In this document: in pieces, positions 1 through 6,907 of the stretch
Layout: each line of letters starts with the position of its first letter
Position numbering within the stretch: the first letter of the stretch is position 1
Origin: UBA8231 sp964512165
GTDB lineage: Bacteria; Latescibacterota; UBA2968; UBA8231
Direction: 5' to 3'
DNA length: 10,214 nucleotides
NCBI GenBank assembly: GCA_964512165.1
Contig: CAZEHQ010000170.1
Location: 1-10,214 of the forward strand
Program-made: the position numbers and the translations under genes
The notes under the pieces: generated by a model
The model's input: the letters and a program-made list of their open reading frames with translations, nothing else
Told to the model about the DNA's origin: nothing
Databases searched by the model: none

Positions 1-490
1 GGGTGAGAAACGCCGCGAGGAACAGGGTCGTGCCCAGCAGGACGGCCAGGTCCACGTCCCCCCCATCGGACATGATCTGAAGCACCAGGGACAAAGCCAA
101 CAGCGAACGCTGCGGGTCCAGGATCAACAGTCCGCCACGGAGCAGAATGACCGCCGGCAGCTCTCCCTCGGCCGTCGAGGCGGCAGAGGAGGCCATCAGG
201 TAGTCGAACGGAAACCAGGTCGTGACATTGGCGTCGCTGACCTGCAGGTAGATCCCCCGAAAGCCCTCGGGCGTCACCCGGGAGTCCTCGAGGATAATGG
301 CATCCTCGTCGTTCAGGGGCACATACGCGATAGGCACATCCAGGATGAGGGACCGAGATCCGGGTCCAGGAGGCCCTTGAGGGCCAGGGGCGCCGGGGGA
401 GCCTGGCGGTCCGGCCGGCCCTTGGGGGCCGACAGGCCCTTCACAGGCGCTCGACAGGACAATGGCAGCGAGCAGTATCAGTCTTCGCAT
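1..490 (-). CDS. Collagen-like probable lipoprotein (3' end outside window)
   Basis: I do not recognise the family. The visible 163 residues begin MRRLILLAAIVLSSAC: two arginines, a hydrophobic core, then Cys16 in a lipobox-like context (Ser at -3 is less usual than Leu), so an exported, probably lipid-anchored protein is likely. Residues 18-44 form nine uninterrupted Gly-X-Y triplets rich in proline (GPV, GPQ, GPA, GPP, GSP, GAP and so on), the signature of a short bacterial collagen-like triple helix. A non-collagenous domain follows (DVPIAYVPLND...), and a hydrophobic stretch, LAVLLGTTLFLAAFL, sits at the window edge. I chose the ATG at 490 because it gives a clean signal sequence and has an AGAAGAAGG-like ribosome site about 11 nt upstream. 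The same frame stays open upstream to 733, where the sequence looks like a different protein (next entry). Codons such as ATA, TTG and TTT are commoner here than in the other genes. Confidence 0.72.
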   Translation of the reverse strand, partial: MRRLILLAAIVLSSACEGPVGPQGPAGPPGSPGAPGPQGPPGPGSRSLILDVPIAYVPLNDEDAIILEDSRVTPEGFRGIYLQVSDANVTTWFPFDYLMASSAASTAEGELPAVILLRGGLLILDPQRSLLALSLVLQIMSDGGDVDLAVLLGTTLFLAAFLT

Positions 491-733
491 GGGCAGGATC
501 GCCTTCTTCTGAGGTAATGAGTCCAGGCGCTTGGCCTCGAACAGGAAGGGCAGGGGGGGATGCGGTAGACGGGAAGAGTCTCGGAGACGCCTGCGGCAGA
601 ATTCGCCGAACTCGCGCACGGCGAAGCGTCCCACGGCGAGATCGAGATCCTCCTGGTCCTGGACCAGCCACTCCGCCTCCTCCAGGTTGGCGTCGATCTC
701 TGCGCGCGCGCGTTGTTCGGAAGTCTCGCGCAT
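491..733 (-). pseudogene. HsdR N-terminal fragment, in frame with the collagen-like gene
   Basis: An ATG at 733 opens a stop-free frame of 81 codons that runs straight into the lipoprotein start at 490. Its first ~45 residues (SEQRARAEIDANLEEAEW, then VQDQEDLDLAVGRFAVREF) match what I know of the start of type I restriction R subunits: an R-A-R-x-x-I-D-x-x-L-x-x-A-x-W helix, then V-Q-D, then A-V-R-E-F just before the nuclease domain. After REFGEF the resemblance stops; the expected D-Y-x-L-F and E-A-K nuclease motifs do not follow in proper order, although an isolated FEAK occurs near codon 65. No clear Shine-Dalgarno precedes the ATG. I read it as the stub of a deleted or rearranged hsdR. 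It could instead be a true N-terminal extension of the downstream protein, but the internal signal peptide argues against that. Confidence 0.5.
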
Positions 734-753
734 GTCACTGTGGAGTCAGGATC

Positions 754-783
754 TATAAATGGCCCGCCGAGGAACATGGTCAA
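754..783 (-). promoter_or_regulatory. Candidate sigma-70-like promoter, minus strand
   Basis: On the minus strand TTGACC (783-778) is followed after 18 bp by TTTATA (759-754), in one of the few AT-rich patches of the window. It points at the HsdR-like start at 733. TATAGA shifted two bases downstream is an alternative -10 with a 20-bp spacer. This is consensus matching only; the -10 is imperfect. Confidence 0.3.
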
Positions 784-807
784 CCCCGTCACCTTGCCGC
801 CGCGCCC

Positions 808-834
808 TCCCGGGGATAGCTTGCCCCCCCGGGA
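808..834. repeat. Inverted repeat ahead of the oxidoreductase operon
   Basis: TCCCGGGG (808-815) and CCCCGGGA (827-834) form a perfect 8-bp stem with an 11-nt loop. It ends 7 bp before the AGGGGAGA ribosome site and 22 bp before the ATG at 857. There is no T-run, so it is not a canonical terminator. It could be a 5'-leader hairpin or an operator for the plus-strand operon. The rest of 734-856 shows no gene. Confidence 0.4.
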
Positions 835-856
835 ATCGACAAGGGGAGAGCTGGTG

Positions 857-1849
857 ATGAACAGAGTGCGCATGGCGCAGATCGGCACCGGCCACGGCCA
901 CGCCGCGGGCAAGATGCGCTCCATGAGGAGCAACCCCGGGGTCGAGGTGGCCGGCATCTGCGAGCCCGACGCTGAGGAGCGCCGCCGGGCCGCGGACAAC
1001 CCCGTGTACGAGGGCCTGCACTGGTACGAAACCGCCGAGGAGATGCTGGCCGACAACTCCATCGCCGCCGTCGCTTCGGAGGGGCGCAACTCTCAGAGCC
1101 TCGACCAGACCGAGCAGATCGTCGCCGCGGGCAGGCACGTGTGGTACGACAAGCCCGCCGGGGACGACTACGGGCAGTGGCAGCGCGTCATCGGCCGCGC
1201 CCGCGAGCAGGGCCTGCTCGTGCAGATGGGCTACATGCTGCGCTACCACCCGGTCTTCGCCCAGGTGATGGAATGGGCGCGTTCGGGGTTTCTCGGCGAC
1301 GTCTTCTCGGTGCGCGCCCACATGTCGACCAGCGTTCCCGCCGAGGCCCGCGAGCGCATCGCCGAGGCTCACGCCGGCGGCGTCCACTACGACCTCGCCG
1401 GCCACATGCTCGACCCGATCGTGTGGATGCTGGGCCGGCCAACGCGGGTCACCACCTTCCTGCGCAACGACACCGGGCAGGTCCCCGCCTTCAGCGACAA
1501 CACCCTCGGGGTCTACGAGTTCGACAAGGCCATGGCCATCGTCGACATCGCCGCCATGGAGACGCCGCCCATGGCGCGCCGCTTCGAGGTCTACGGCACC
1601 AAGGGCAGCGCCATCATCGTGGAGCCCTTCGAGCCGGCCCACGCCCTGCGGCTGTGCCTGGGCGAGGACCGCGGCGGTTTCCGCAAGGGCGAGCAGGTCC
1701 TCGAGGTCGAGGGCCGCGACCGCCAGAGCTGCTACGACGAGGAGCTGGCCGCCTTCCTGGCGACGATCGCCGGCGACCAGGAGCCGGACCGGCCGTACGA
1801 GCACGAGCTGCTGGTTCAGGAGACGCTCATGAGAGGGGTCCGCGGCTGA
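857..1849 (+). CDS. Gfo/Idh/MocA-family NAD(P)-dependent oxidoreductase
   Basis: A 330-residue cytoplasmic dehydrogenase of the glucose-fructose oxidoreductase/inositol dehydrogenase family, which oxidises or reduces a hydroxyl or keto group on sugars, cyclitols or related polyols. The N-terminal Rossmann fold starts with QIGTGHGHAAGK (residues 8-19, G-x-G-x-G). The family's E-K-P motif appears as DKP at 98-100, with the catalytic lysine at 99. GYMLRYHP (125-132) begins the C-terminal substrate domain, and HYDLAGHMLD (177-186) is the usual catalytic His/Asp segment, with D179 and H183. The frame is open further upstream, but the ATG at 857 has AGGGGAGA at a 6-nt spacing and places the dinucleotide motif where the family has it. 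First gene of a three-gene operon; the next gene follows after 56 nt. The substrate cannot be read from the sequence. Confidence 0.93.
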   Translation: MNRVRMAQIGTGHGHAAGKMRSMRSNPGVEVAGICEPDAEERRRAADNPVYEGLHWYETAEEMLADNSIAAVASEGRNSQSLDQTEQIVAAGRHVWYDKPAGDDYGQWQRVIGRAREQGLLVQMGYMLRYHPVFAQVMEWARSGFLGDVFSVRAHMSTSVPAEARERIAEAHAGGVHYDLAGHMLDPIVWMLGRPTRVTTFLRNDTGQVPAFSDNTLGVYEFDKAMAIVDIAAMETPPMARRFEVYGTKGSAIIVEPFEPAHALRLCLGEDRGGFRKGEQVLEVEGRDRQSCYDEELAAFLATIAGDQEPDRPYEHELLVQETLMRGVRG

Positions 1850-1905
1850 CCGCGGGTCCACGTCCCGGCGCCCGCCGGGAGATCCACGCAAAGGGGAGGA
1901 TGTCC

Positions 1906-2844
1906 ATGTCGAGCCGCCGGGTCTACTTCAACGGGGAGTTCGTCCTCGAGAGCGAGGCCCGCATCTCCATCTTCGACTCGGCCCTGATGTACGGGGACAT
2001 GGTCTTCGAGATGACGCGCTCCTTCGGGCAGAAGCCCTACCGGCTGCGCGACCACCTCGATCGCCTCTACGCCTCCATCGACTACGCCGAGATCGACCTG
2101 GAGATGACCATCGACGAGATGGAGGAGGCCACGTACGCCACCATCGAGCGCAACCGCGAGGCCCTCGGCGACTACGACTACCAGATCATGCACGACGTGA
2201 CGCGCGGCGTCCTCGGGCTCTACGCCGAACTGGTGCCCGAGGGGGAGAGTCCAATCGTGACGATCAACGTCATCCCCCTGGTGCGCCACATCGGCGGCAT
2301 GGCCGAGAAGTACGAGTCGGGGGCCCATTTCATCGTCCCCCAGCAGCAGTCGGTGCCGGCGCGCTACCTCGACCCCAAGGTGAAGAGCCGCAGCCGCATC
2401 TTCTACAAGCGCGCCGACCTGCAGGTGAGCCGCATGGAGGAGGGGGCCATGGCCCTGCTCACCGACGAGCGCGGCTTTGTCACCGAGGGCACGGGCAACA
2501 ACTTCTTCATAGTCAAGGACGGGCAGATCCTGACGCCCCATCCCCACGACATTCTGCGCGGCGTCTCCCGGGCAGCCTGCATGGAGCTGGCGGAGAAGCT
2601 CGGCCGTCCCGTGATCGAGGCCGACCTGGAGCCGTACGACGTGCGCGCCGCCGACGAGGCCTGGTTCACGAGCACCTCCATCTGCATGGTGCCGGTGACG
2701 CGCTTCGACTTCCGCCCCGTGGGCGACGGCCGCCCCGGCCCGGTGTTCCGGGAGATCCTCGATGCCTGGTCGGCGGAGGTGGGCGTCGACATCGCCGGCC
2801 AGGCGCGGGAGTACGCCGGGCTGGCCGGGACCTGGACCCCCTGA
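1906..2844 (+). CDS. Class IV (fold-type IV) PLP-dependent aminotransferase
   Basis: A 312-residue enzyme of the branched-chain/D-amino-acid aminotransferase and aminodeoxychorismate lyase superfamily; it uses PLP to move amino groups or, in lyase members, to eliminate pyruvate. VYFNGEFV (6-13) and ISIFDSALMYGDMVFE (20-35) are the usual N-terminal strands. KSRSR at 160-164 carries the probable Schiff-base lysine (K160, aligning with IKS in D-amino-acid transaminase), and TEGTGNNFFIVKDG (193-206) is the family signature, with E194 contacting the PLP pyridine nitrogen. LTPHPHDILRGVSR follows as the phosphate-binding segment. Two ATGs lie close together (1900 and 1906). AAGGGGAGG ends at 1899, so only the second has proper spacing (6 nt); I start there. 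The stop is 8 nt before the propeller gene. BCAT, D-AAT and ADC-lyase activities cannot be separated by eye. Confidence 0.92.
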   Translation: MSSRRVYFNGEFVLESEARISIFDSALMYGDMVFEMTRSFGQKPYRLRDHLDRLYASIDYAEIDLEMTIDEMEEATYATIERNREALGDYDYQIMHDVTRGVLGLYAELVPEGESPIVTINVIPLVRHIGGMAEKYESGAHFIVPQQQSVPARYLDPKVKSRSRIFYKRADLQVSRMEEGAMALLTDERGFVTEGTGNNFFIVKDGQILTPHPHDILRGVSRAACMELAEKLGRPVIEADLEPYDVRAADEAWFTSTSICMVPVTRFDFRPVGDGRPGPVFREILDAWSAEVGVDIAGQAREYAGLAGTWTP

Positions 2845-2852
2845 CCCGTCAG

Positions 2853-4091
2853 TTGGAGAAGGGCGGCCCGGCGGGGGAGTCCCGCTTCGACTTCGAGCCC
2901 TTCCGCCCCGGCGCCTTCGAGGTCCCCGTGACGCGGGTGACGCCGAGGGACGCTCCCTGCGTCCACACCTACTACGATGTCTGCCCCTTCAGCCCTTCCC
3001 AGCGCTACCTCGCCGTGACCCGCCTGCCCTTCGAGGACCGGGTGGCGGTCCTGGGCGACGAGGCGCAGGTCTGCGTCATCGATCTGCAGGAATCGTCGAT
3101 CCGCGCCGTGTACACCACCCGTTGCTGGGGGTTCCAGACCGGGGCGCTGCTCAACTGGGGGGCCACCGACCGCCACCTCTACACCAACGACGTCGTCGAC
3201 GGCGAGGCCCGCTGCGTGCGCATCGATCTCGCCTCCGGGCAGAGCACCCTCTTCGCCGGCCCCATGTACCACATATCCCCTGACGAATCCTGCGTTATCG
3301 GCTTTCCGCTGGAACTGCTCGACGCCACCCAGCCGGGGTACGGCGTGCCCTGCGCCGATCCCCTCCGGCCCCGGCGGCTGCCTCCGGGGGCGGCCGAGGA
3401 CGAGGGCATCTGGCGCACCGACTTGGCCACCGGCGAGCGCACCCTGCTGCTGAGCCTGGCCGAGGCCGCCGCCCGCCTGCCGCGCCCCCTGCCCCGGGAG
3501 GACGGCACCTTCTACTTCTGGCACTCCAAGTTCAACCGCCAGGGCACCGGCATCATGCAGGTCATGCGCTGTCTCTTCCCGGACGGCTCCGGGGGGCGGA
3601 ACCCGGCCACCTTCGCCATGGACCCCGACGGCGGCAACCTCCGCTTCCTGCCCTTCGATTCCCCCTGGAACGCCGGGGGCGGGCACCCGAACTGGCACGG
3701 CGACGGCGAGCACCTGGTGCGCAACGTGGAGGAGGAGGGCGGGATCCGCTACTGCGAGGTGAACCGCGACGGCACCGGCCGCCGGCTGCTGAGCGAGACC
3801 CTGGAGGGGGGAGGGCATCCGAGTGTGGAGCCCTCTGGCCGCTGGCTGATCACGGATTACCTGGCCGGCAACGGCGGGCAGGAGGTGGTGCTGCGCCTGG
3901 CCGATCTCCACGCCCAGGAGCAGCGCGGCCTGTGCGCCCTGCCGACCATCGACCAGCGCTCCCTGAAGCACCGGCCCCTGCGCCTGGACGGCCACCCGGT
4001 CTGGAGCCGCGACTACCGCAAGGTCTGCTTCCAGGCGTCCCCGGAGGGCGTGCGCCAGCTCTTCGTGGCGGATCTGTCGGGAGTGATCTGA
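2853..4091 (+). CDS. WD40/TolB-like beta-propeller protein
   Basis: A 412-residue protein built of propeller blades, each with an FSPSQRYLAV- or VEPSGRWLITD-like strand and a following turn (VIDL, RIDLASGQ, RTDLATGE). No signal peptide is evident, so it is probably cytoplasmic. Histidines recur in short conserved-looking motifs: FWHSKFNRQGTG (H224), GGGHPNWHGDG (H278), GGGHPSVEPSG (H322) and DGHPVWS (H381). A histidine cluster on a propeller recalls the metal site of family PL22 oligogalacturonate lyases, which have a related fold, but I do not see enough to claim lyase activity. It could equally be a binding protein. The start is TTG at 2853, 8 nt after the aminotransferase stop and without a clear Shine-Dalgarno, suggesting translational coupling. 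A GTG at 2928 is a possible alternative, just before the first recognisable strand. Last gene of the operon. Confidence 0.75.
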   Translation: MEKGGPAGESRFDFEPFRPGAFEVPVTRVTPRDAPCVHTYYDVCPFSPSQRYLAVTRLPFEDRVAVLGDEAQVCVIDLQESSIRAVYTTRCWGFQTGALLNWGATDRHLYTNDVVDGEARCVRIDLASGQSTLFAGPMYHISPDESCVIGFPLELLDATQPGYGVPCADPLRPRRLPPGAAEDEGIWRTDLATGERTLLLSLAEAAARLPRPLPREDGTFYFWHSKFNRQGTGIMQVMRCLFPDGSGGRNPATFAMDPDGGNLRFLPFDSPWNAGGGHPNWHGDGEHLVRNVEEEGGIRYCEVNRDGTGRRLLSETLEGGGHPSVEPSGRWLITDYLAGNGGQEVVLRLADLHAQEQRGLCALPTIDQRSLKHRPLRLDGHPVWSRDYRKVCFQASPEGVRQLFVADLSGVI

Positions 4092-4096
4092 AGCGG

Positions 4097-4130
4097 CCGG
4101 GGAGCCGCGCTGGTCCTCAGCGGCTCCCGG
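4097..4130. terminator. Hairpin between convergent genes, possible bidirectional terminator
   Basis: GGGAGCCGC (4100-4108) pairs perfectly with GCGGCTCCC (4120-4128) around an 11-nt loop; CC/GG flanks add two pairs past a one-base bulge. It starts a few bases after the propeller stop (4091) and lies beyond the end of the minus-strand FG-GAP gene (4187). No T-tract follows on either strand, so it would be a non-canonical terminator or an mRNA-stabilising 3' hairpin. The remaining intergenic sequence to 4186 holds nothing recognisable. Confidence 0.5.
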
Positions 4131-4186
4131 CTCTCGCGCAAGCTCGGGATGTCACCAGGCCGCCGGCATCCTGCCCGGGCCGGCCC

Positions 4187-6898
4187 TCAGCCCCCGTGCT
4201 CGACCCGCACTTCGGTCACCCGCGGCGTGCAGCCGCCGCTGACCGCCCCGAGGGCCAGCCGGTACTGGATCCACCGCCCCTGAGTCGCACCAGCCGGCAC
4301 CGCCTCCCCCCGCTCCAGCCACTCCTCCTCGCCGCCGGTGGTCCACGGCGCCGCCTCCAGCCCCTCCGGCGACGGGGCGCTGCGCAGCTGGGCCCGCACC
4401 CACGTCTTCGGCCCCAGCTCCGCCTCCCAGTCCAGGCGCCGCACCCGCGCCCCCTCGGGCAGGTGGTGCGGCTCGGAGACGTAGTACTCCTGCTCGGAGT
4501 TGTCCGTCATATTGCGGGTCTGGGCGAAGGCGAGGTCGTGGGGGCCCGACGTGGGCAGGCGGGTGCAGCGCTCCTCGGAGAACCCCTCCGGGCCGTTCCA
4601 GTAGACGAAGGACTCGCCCACGTGATCGCCGAAGGTCTTGTGGTTGGCGATGGCGATGTCCACGTAGCCGTTGCCGTTGAAGTCGGCCGCCAGGCAGCCG
4701 GCCGAGGAGTGGGCCCGGAGCCGCGTGAAGTCGCCGGGGCGGAAGCCGGTCTCGCGGTTGCCCCAGTAGATGAGGGCGTCGATGTCGCGCTCGACGGTGC
4801 TCGTGTAGCCGCAGCACAGCAGGTCGGGGACGCCGTCGCCGTTGAAGTCGGCCACCGCCACCCGGTGCCCGGTGTTGCAGGGCAGCTGTGTCTGGCGGTC
4901 GGCGCGCAGGCCCTCCGGACCGTTCCAGAAGATGTGGTTGAAGGAGTCGTGGGGCTGGCCGAAGGTCGGCTTGCCGCCGCCGAGGAGCAGGTCGGGCCAA
5001 CCGTTGCCGGTGAGGTCGTGGGCCACGGGGTAACCGGAGATGTTGGAGGTGGGCAGCGTCCAGCGCCGCTCGGGGCTGAAGCCGTCGGGGCCGCCGCGCA
5101 GGATCACCAGGCGGTTCAGGCCGGTGCCGGAGATGACCAGGTCCAGCCAGCCGTCGCGGTCGAAGTCGGCCAGGGCCAGCCGCCGGGGCGGGATGTAGTC
5201 GCCGGGGCCATCCAGCACGGTGAACACCTCGGGCGACTCCAGGTCGAAGCCGCCGGGGGCGCCGCGGTAGATGTTGATCTCCGGCCTGTGGAAGTGGGAG
5301 ACCACGAGGTCGAGGTAGCCGTCGCGGTCGAGGTCGGCCGTGGCGGCGAACCAGCCGTAGCGCGTGGGGATGACGAGGTCGGGCTCGTTGCGGAAGCCCT
5401 CCGGGCCGCCGCGGTAGAGGTAGGAGCCGGCGTCGAGGTGGATGGCGTTCTCCCAGCTGTTGATGAACAGCAGGTCCGCCCAGCCGTCGTCGTCGATGTC
5501 GCAGGCCAGGGCCCCGGCGGTACCGGGGCTGCGCAGCTCCGTGCGGCGCTCGGGAGAGAACCCGTCGGGCCCCCCGTAGTAGAGGTAGCTGTCCACGCCC
5601 TGGTCGGCGCGCCGGCCCTCGGCGTTGGCGAAGACCACCTGGGGCAGGGGATCGTCGGAGAACCGCGCCGCCAGCACCCGCCGGGCGCCGTGGGGCGGCA
5701 GGCGCACCGGGTCGCCGAGGCGGCGGGCGCCGCCGGCGAAGGCCAGGGAGTCGACGCTGAAGAGCCGGGCCGTGCGCTGCTGGCAGATCACCAGGTCGCA
5801 GGCGCCGTCGCCGCTCAGGTCGGCCAGGACCGCGTCGCAGGCGCGGTGGCTGAGCACCGCCAGGCGGGCCTCTTCAGAGAACCCGTCATCGCCGCCGAAG
5901 TAGATCCAGCTGCACTCGTCGGCGCCGTCCACGTCGCGGCAGGCGAAGGCCAGGTCGAGGTGTCCGTCGCCGTCGAAGTCGCCGGCGGCCACGGAGAGGG
6001 CGTTGCGGCAGGCGAAGGCCAGGGGCGGTCCGAAGGCGCGGTCGTTGCCCACGGGCACCAGGAACTGGGAGGGACCGCCGGCTACGAAGAGCTGCCGCTC
6101 GCCGGCGATCCGGAGGGCGATCGCCAGCGGCGCCACCGGCCCCACCCGCTCCTCCTCGGAGAGCAGCTCGGTCTCGGCCAGCCCGGGCGGCTCCCAGCCC
6201 ACCGGGGCCGGCACCTCGGTGCAGCGGCCGGGGTCGATCCCGCCCTCGCCGCCCCAGTAGATGTGGGGCGGCCGGTCGTCGGCGGTGACGATCAGCTCGT
6301 CGCAGCCGTCGCCGTCGAGGTCGGCGGCCCCGAGCTGCACCCCCTCGATCTCGGTGTCGACGTACCGCTTGGCCTCGATGCCCAACTCCGTCTGCAGGTA
6401 AAGGCGCACGCGGCCCTCGGTCATGAAGGCCAGGTCCACCCGTCCGTCGCCGTCGAAGTCGCCTGCGGCTACCGAGGTGCACTTGTGGGCGGGCAGCAGC
6501 GTCTGGTAGCGCTCGCTCAACCCCTCGGGCGAGCCGAAGTAGATGTTGGCGTTCAGGCGGCCGGCGTTGCCGCTCTTCTCGTTGCCGATGATCAGGTCGG
6601 CGTAGCCGTCGCCGCTGATGTCGGCCACCGCCGCCGTGGGGCTGCCGCCGGCGGGCAGCTCGGTGAGGCGGCATTCGCCGAAGACGTCGCGATAGACGTA
6701 GGCCGGCGGCGCCTCCATGTGCACCTGGGCGTTGCAGAACACCAGGTCCACGTAGCCGTCGCGGTTCAGGTCGAGGTGATGGATGCGCTGCAGCACGCCG
6801 GCGCGGGAGACGTAGAGGTTCTGGCCGGCGTTGCCGAAGGTCCCCCGCCGGAAGGCCTCGAAGCCGCGGGTGACCCAGACGTGGTCGTGCGATGGCAT
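4187..6898 (-). CDS. FG-GAP/VCBS repeat protein, probably two 7-bladed propellers
   Basis: A 903-residue protein made almost wholly of integrin-like FG-GAP units about 50-60 residues apart. Twelve have intact calcium-loop motifs of the D-x-[DNS]-x-[DN]-G-x-x-[DE] type, starting near residues 43, 93, 147, 193, 307, 360, 467, 522, 578, 628, 684 and 739 (for example DLNRDGYVD, DFDGDGRVD, DFNGNGYVD). Two further units near 258 and 410 keep the spacing but have lost the acidic loop, giving 14 blades. Most blades end in a YYGGPDGFSPERRTEL-like segment. Residues ~800-903 form a separate C-terminal region that looks beta-rich, with several tryptophans. Start at ATG 6898 has GAGG 7 nt upstream, and an in-frame TGA lies four codons before it, so no signal peptide can be hidden. 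Related proteins are usually secreted adhesins or lectin-like proteins; here the location and ligand are unknown. Downstream gene of the PhyH operon. Confidence 0.88.
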   Translation of the reverse strand: MPSHDHVWVTRGFEAFRRGTFGNAGQNLYVSRAGVLQRIHHLDLNRDGYVDLVFCNAQVHMEAPPAYVYRDVFGECRLTELPAGGSPTAAVADISGDGYADLIIGNEKSGNAGRLNANIYFGSPEGLSERYQTLLPAHKCTSVAAGDFDGDGRVDLAFMTEGRVRLYLQTELGIEAKRYVDTEIEGVQLGAADLDGDGCDELIVTADDRPPHIYWGGEGGIDPGRCTEVPAPVGWEPPGLAETELLSEEERVGPVAPLAIALRIAGERQLFVAGGPSQFLVPVGNDRAFGPPLAFACRNALSVAAGDFDGDGHLDLAFACRDVDGADECSWIYFGGDDGFSEEARLAVLSHRACDAVLADLSGDGACDLVICQQRTARLFSVDSLAFAGGARRLGDPVRLPPHGARRVLAARFSDDPLPQVVFANAEGRRADQGVDSYLYYGGPDGFSPERRTELRSPGTAGALACDIDDDGWADLLFINSWENAIHLDAGSYLYRGGPEGFRNEPDLVIPTRYGWFAATADLDRDGYLDLVVSHFHRPEINIYRGAPGGFDLESPEVFTVLDGPGDYIPPRRLALADFDRDGWLDLVISGTGLNRLVILRGGPDGFSPERRWTLPTSNISGYPVAHDLTGNGWPDLLLGGGKPTFGQPHDSFNHIFWNGPEGLRADRQTQLPCNTGHRVAVADFNGDGVPDLLCCGYTSTVERDIDALIYWGNRETGFRPGDFTRLRAHSSAGCLAADFNGNGYVDIAIANHKTFGDHVGESFVYWNGPEGFSEERCTRLPTSGPHDLAFAQTRNMTDNSEQEYYVSEPHHLPEGARVRRLDWEAELGPKTWVRAQLRSAPSPEGLEAAPWTTGGEEEWLERGEAVPAGATQGRWIQYRLALGAVSGGCTPRVTEVRVEHGG
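4665..6480. repeat. Imperfect DNA repeats encoding the calcium loops
   Basis: Within the FG-GAP gene, a motif close to GCCGTCGCCGTCGAAGTCG (plus-strand reading) recurs at about 4670, 4835, 5150, 5320, 5965, 6305 and 6440, with variants elsewhere. These are the codons for the D-x-D-G-D-G loops. They are substrates for recombination between blades, but the spacing is uneven and the copies have diverged, so this reflects protein repeats, not a satellite array. Confidence 0.7.
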
Positions 6899-6907
6899 GG
6901 AGAATCC

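Noticed and set aside
754..759. TATAAA as a plus-strand -10 box for the oxidoreductase operon
   Set aside because: No acceptable -35 lies 15-19 bp upstream, and the leader to 857 would be nearly 100 nt. It fits the minus-strand promoter reading better, though a plus-strand role is not excluded.
2403..3995. Long minus-strand open frame antisense to the propeller gene
   Set aside because: Composition is typical of a GC-rich shadow (AGGVPGQ-like strings) and the plus-strand gene has clear domain motifs.
4665..6480. Regularly recurring GTCGCCGTCGAAGTCG-like strings as a possible CRISPR or satellite array
   Set aside because: Copies are degenerate, in one reading frame, unevenly spaced, and fully explained by the FG-GAP calcium loops.
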